From positions 81,169 to 145,168 of the forward strand of contig CAUYUJ010015690.1 in assembly GCA_963575745.1 (NCBI GenBank): 64,000 nt of DNA. The letters run 5' to 3'. Under the pieces are notes generated by a model. It had not been told where the DNA came from. It saw only the letters and a list, made by a program, of their open reading frames with translations, and made no database searches. The DNA is from Prorocentrum cordatum (Eukaryota; Sar; Dinophyceae; Prorocentrales; Prorocentraceae). Positions 60,640 to 64,000 of the stretch are shown here, in pieces. Position numbers and translations under genes: made by a program. The number at the start of each line of letters is the position of its first letter. Positions within the stretch are counted from its first letter, which is position 1.

Positions 60640-60930
60640 TTTGGTTGGGCCGTCTTCGGGCCGGCTTGGCCTCCTGTGGGGCGGGGCAGTCTTGGGGGTC
60701 CTTTTGGACCGTTTTGGGGCCCTCTTGGGCCAACTGGGGGCCCTCTTGGGCAGTCGAACCGTCGTGGGGCCCTATTTGCCGTGTGGGGGGTGTCTGGGGG
60801 GCGTCGTGAGGACGTCGAAGGACTTTCCAAGGCCGTCGTGGGGCTCTCCAGAAGCTCTTTTGGGCCGTCTTGGGTGTCTCTTCGGCCTTGGGGGGGGCGG
60901 GGCCATATTGGAGGCTTCTGGAGCCGTCTT
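60640..60930 (+). repeat. CTTGGGGCC-type array
   Basis: GTCTTGGG/CCTCTTGGGCC words, with the 49-bp-type unit following at 61097-61160. Confidence 0.75.
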
Positions 60931-61645
60931 CGGCTGACGGAAGCCCGACTGGCTTCCTCAGACATGTGTAGCCGTGTGGACTCTGTTTGAGCACAGAGTC
61001 TTTGAGGTATCTTGGGTGCGTTGGTACCTTTGGCCATCTTAGTTGCGTTGGTTGGCCCCTGGGTCGTCTTGGAAGCTAGGGACACTGGCCCACCGTTTTT
61101 TATTACGAGGGATCGTGGCCTCGGGAGCACGGATCCGCCGCTTTCTACAGAGGGATTGCGGCCTCCCAGAGGGGAGGGGGGATGAATGGGAGAGGACGCT
61201 ACTGTGGGGTGGGCGGGGGCCTTTGAATTACAGAAAAGCTACTAGAACACCCTTGGGGTCCCACCAGGAAGACCTACCACAAAGGCCTGCCAGAAAGGCC
61301 TTCGGGCCTACCTTTCAGAGAATAGTCCAGGAAGGCCTACCAAAGAGCCTGCCACCCCTGAACCTGCCAGTGGGCACGGTAGCGGATCTGCGAGGTGTCG
61401 GCGGTTCCCAGCGATCTCTTCTTTCCATGAGCCAGTGCATCCTTTTTGAGGCTTCGGGCCGCCTGGGGCCCTCCATGGGGCCCCAGGCCCAGGAGGCCTG
61501 CGGGAACACGCAGGGACCTCGAGAGGCGCTTTCTCCTGCACCTCCGCCTTTGCGAAGGATGCCGAGTTTCTCTGCAAGCGTGATGTTTTGAAGCGGGATC
61601 CGATGCCAAAACGCAGGTTCACCTGTGTACGTGTTCCCCGTTCCT
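60931..61645. other. No gene; short AAGGCCTACC repeats at 61265-61345
   Basis: AAGGCCT(A/G)CC(A/T) recurs five to six times at 61269-61345. The remainder is unremarkable. Confidence 0.45.
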
Positions 61646-61842
61646 CTACTGCTTTCTGGAATTCTGTGAAATCGGCTGCAAAAGCTGCTTTGTTGTCAAC
61701 CTCTGCCTTGGAGAGAGTGTATCCTCACCTTCCATGACCAGCTGTGCGAACGATGGAAGAACGTCCATATGGATATGTGTAGCAATGTCCCTCTGGATCT
61801 TCATGCACAAGGCGTGCTTTATCCAGCTGCCTGCGGCGAACT
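61646..61842 (-). CDS. Possible minus-strand terminal exon
   Basis: On the minus strand a frame of about 60 residues follows an acceptor-like CGCCGCAG|GCAGC and ends at TAG: GSWIKHALCMKIQRDIATHI, HMDVLPSFAQLVMEG, then ...LLQPISQNSRKQ. The composition is protein-like in otherwise repeat-rich DNA. No family recognised and no partner exon identified. A 19-bp stretch here, TTATCCAGCTGCCTGCGGC, also occurs near the end of the JmjC gene (49243), probably by chance. Confidence 0.25.
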
Positions 61843-62398
61843 GCGCCACCGCGCCAGGGCATCAGTGCAGCGTGAAAAAGCTTGGGTGAAAGACTCATGT
61901 TGGGGTTTCCCTGCGGCATCCTGCTGGCCTCCGGGGAGCCTTCGAGGTCTGCTGGGAGGCCTTTGCTGGGCTGTATTGGGAGGCCTCTTGGGCCTTTCGA
62001 GGGCGTCTTGGAGTCCTCGGGGGGCCTGGCCTCCTAGCAGCGTCTTTCCTGTCCCAGCTTTGGGTTTCCAGGCCCACTTTTTGGGGGGTCGCGGCCGCCA
62101 GCGAAGAGCGCAGGCGGCGAACAGGGTGTCCAGGCCGACGGGCAAGCCTAATTAGCTACTGGGCGCAGCACAAGCCGGCCGGGCCAGCTCACAAGGCGGC
62201 AGCTGGGGCAGCAGGGCGGGGGCTGGCTGGCTGAACTGGAGCGCCTCGGGAAGCTCGAGCAACGTGCAGCCCTGAGCAAAATGCCAGTGAATTCTGTGTG
62301 GTTTCCAGGCACACGCGGGGCCGTAGAATTTTACAGGAGCGGGCCTGCTCAAATGCAACCATCGCCGCCGCACGGCTAAAGCACAGCATGTTGAGAAC
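61843..62398. other. No gene; CTTGGG-type words at 61910-62040
   Basis: CTTGGG-type patch, then GC-rich unique DNA. Confidence 0.4.
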
Positions 62399-62737
62399 AT
62401 GACGAATCGGGAACATCGACAGCGGAATTCTCTCCTTCCTGAATCAGGCAGGGAAGGCTATTTCCTTAGATGTGTTGGTCTTTCGCTGGGAGACATAGCT
62501 GGATTCCGCAGCCCTTGGCTAGAGCCATCTTGGGGGGGGGCTCGAGCACGCCTTTGTTGCTTGGCGAGCCTCAATGGCGCCTGCGTCGTCAAAGCGAGAA
62601 TGGATACAGACGTGGTAATGCAATCAGCGAGTGGACTAGCCTTTCTCCAAAGATGGGGAGTGATTTGCAGAGACGCGCGCGATATTGGCAACATTAGGGC
62701 ACGCTCATTTACCTTACAGCAGCGGGGCTTTCTATGA
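62399..62737 (+). CDS. Hypothetical ORF, 112 aa
   Basis: ATG-initiated frame with ordinary composition in its second half (CLASLNGACVVKARMDTDVV, MQSASGLAFLQRWGVICRDA, RDIGNIRARSFTLQQRGFL) to a stop. No domain recognised. The opposite strand is also open. A coding interpretation is tentative. Confidence 0.25.
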   Translation: MTNREHRQRNSLLPESGREGYFLRCVGLSLGDIAGFRSPWLEPSWGGARARLCCLASLNGACVVKARMDTDVVMQSASGLAFLQRWGVICRDARDIGNIRARSFTLQQRGFL

Positions 62738-62819
62738 CGCCCCCAGCGTGCACAAGGCACGGTGGGCGGATGTATGGCCGAAACCAGACACCGCCAACGA
62801 AAACATGGAAATATTGAGG

Positions 62820-62972
62820 GGAGGGGGAAAAGGGAGGGAGGAGGAGGAGGAGGACGTTTGGAAATAGCGACGGTCAGGGGAAGAGGGAGCGAGGAGGAGG
62901 AGGAGGAGGAGGAGGAGGAGGAGGGAGGAGGGAGGAGGGAGGAGGAGGAGGAGGAGGAGGAGGAAAAGTAGA
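62820..62972 (+). repeat. GGA-rich microsatellite
   Basis: GGA triplets, purest at 62893-62972. Confidence 0.95.
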
Positions 62973-63329
62973 ACGTGTGAACATGGAACTGGCGAGGGGG
63001 AGCGGGGGGGGGAGACGGAGCGAGGGCCAAAGGAGGAAATGCGGAAATGGTGTGGGAGAGATGGGGGAGACGAAGCGATGAGGAGGAGTTGGAGGCGGAG
63101 GAGGAGGGAGGACACTTATCCGCCCGTTGCGTCGAGGCACCGACGATGCGGTGTGGGGCAGGCGGGGAGGGCGCAGTCGAGGGCGCAGTCGAGGGGCCAG
63201 CAGCGCGAGGCTAGGGGGCGCGGCGCGGCGTCGACCCGTGCTGCACTCCCCTGTGCCTTTGTGTTTTTGTTCGTCGGGCCTCGTGCCGCTCCAGCTCCTG
63301 TCCTGTGCCTGCTGCCTCTGTTATGGGGG
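62973..63329. other. No gene; GGGCGCAGTCGA doublet at 63167-63192
   Basis: A short tandem (GGGCGCAGTCGA, two units). Otherwise nothing. Confidence 0.45.
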
Positions 63330-63515
63330 CCAAAGAATGACATAAACATAGAAACTCGGAGGTCTGCGCGGATTCCTCGGATCCTCGCTGGACCCCGCTC
63401 CCTGGCGCGCGGAGCGCGCTAGGGGCGGCGCCCGAGGCGCCGCCAGGGGGGTGCCAGCGCCGATCCGAGGAATCGGCGTGGACCTCCGAGTTTTTATGTT
63501 TATGTTATTGTTTGG
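63330..63515. mobile_element. Long-TIR foldback element M
   Basis: 186 bp. Starts CCAAAGAATGACATAAACAT..AAACTCGGAGGTC and ends with the inverse GACCTCCGAGTTT...ATGTTTATGTTATTGTTTGG. Pairing continues inward through GATTCCTCGGATC to CGCTGG / CCAGCG, about 60 bp per arm with few mismatches. The loop contains a further GGCGGCGCC palindrome. Confidence 0.92.
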
Positions 63516-64000
63516 TTCCCTGTGAAGCCCTCCTTCTCCTCCTCCTCCTCCTCGTCGTCCTCCTCCTCCTCCTCCATTTCTCTCCTTGTTAAGAGCGGCT
63601 CCGTGTCGCACCCCGAGGCCAGTCGGAAGGGCGGGCCCGGCGATGTGCCCGAGGTTTTTGTTTACCATCTGTGATCCTGAAGCGTCTGGTTCCTTTCCAA
63701 CATGTGGTTCTCGCTTTCGCGCCGCGCTTAGTCGACTTCAACATGTTGCAAGAGCTTCACGAGATCCCAACTTCAATGTACCAGAGTTGATATTCAGGAG
63801 CGATTCAGGGTTGCCAGCGCGCAATGGTTACTTAGATTCGCGGTGTTGAAGTCCAGGAATGACATTCTGGCACGATTCTGGATCGCTCATCCGTAACAGT
63901 CAGAATGATTTGTGGCATTGGAGTCTCGAGATCGTGTTTTGACACGATTCAGGATCTTCAAACGGTTGTCTCTCAACGGGACACTTCCCTCAGTTGAAGT
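63516..64000. other. No gene seen; short TCC run at 63532-63575
   Basis: The last 350 bp are lower GC with recurring GATTC(A/T)GG and TCTGG(C/A)ACGATTC words, possibly the edge of another degenerate array. Cut by the window end. Confidence 0.4.

Noticed and set aside
59308-60990. A 560-codon open frame, and similar long frames at 12120-13358
   Set aside because: They are almost entirely Met, Asp, His or Ser from GAT triplets. No start context, no domain, and the opposite strand is equally open.
61817-61836. 19-bp identity with the end of the JmjC gene (49243) as a shared repeat
   Set aside because: Sequence on both sides is unrelated. A single short match in 64 kb of GC-rich DNA can arise by chance.
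1-64000. CRISPR arrays, bacterial operons, rRNA or tRNA genes
   Set aside because: Repeats here lack the regular short repeat/spacer pattern, no Cas-like proteins occur, genes are isolated, and no tRNA cloverleaf or rRNA sequence was recognised by reading.

Overview
This window reads as nuclear DNA of a dinoflagellate, possibly Prorocentrum-like (the genus is an inference). Four things support this. A relict dinoflagellate spliced leader (18 of 21 bases) sits just upstream of an intronless gene. A decayed 35-residue PPR array has the LLSEMW.A.LEP signature I associate with dinoflagellate PPR proteins. A LINE-type retrotransposon relic carries an RNase H domain. The DNA is very GC-rich, gene-poor and saturated with microsatellites and short inverted-repeat elements. 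No rRNA, tRNA, CRISPR array or bacterial operon was seen, and most long open frames are artefacts of GGA/TCC, GAT/ATC and C-rich low-complexity DNA.

Three convincing protein genes lie on the + strand, far apart: a 10-TM EamA/DMT-type transporter whose start is not in this exon (24451-25482); a complete NMT1/THI5-like periplasmic-binding-fold protein (33064-34137) with the relict spliced leader at 33005-33026; and a complete JmjC/cupin-like protein with a recognisable HxD...H metal site (48251-49288). Weaker coding traces are a minus-strand exon of unknown family with a GTAAGT donor (9177-9432), a PPR pseudogene (17190-18190), a ubiquitin-like fragment (18240-18430), a LINE/RNase H relic (53784-55215), and a few orphan frames at 43465, 50893, 61646 and 62399. 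There is no evidence that these genes share a pathway.

The rest is a mosaic of repeats. I can distinguish about 15 families of 75-400 bp elements, here lettered A to V. Most have terminal inverted repeats (TIRs) and are MITE-like, and many have 2-4 copies inside the window. Several are nested or dissect other repeats: C1 inside D1, A3 inside the PPR array, A4 at the junction of a 113-bp duplication, and S inside a CTCGTC microsatellite.

Layout. 0-6 kb: A1/A2, E1, H1, Q, a 1.3-kb foldback array, B1. 6-12 kb: GGA tracts, CTTGGG-rich DNA, F1, I1, the minus exon, a ~90-bp satellite, K1, S, D1/C1/C2. 12-24 kb: a GAT tract, J1, F2, B2, C3/C4, the PPR and ubiquitin traces, three kinds of tandem duplication, D2, N1, R. 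24-34 kb: the transporter, H2, J2, H3, TCC tracts, a GGATTCCTGA array, A4, P, the THI5-like gene. 34-48 kb: I2, B3/B4, 66-bp and 49-bp tandem arrays, mirror purine/pyrimidine tracts, a CTGT array, T, D3/D4, F3, V. 48-64 kb: the JmjC gene between two U repeats, K2, the LINE relic, a ~710-bp tandem duplication, a 1.85-kb GAT satellite and the long-TIR element M.
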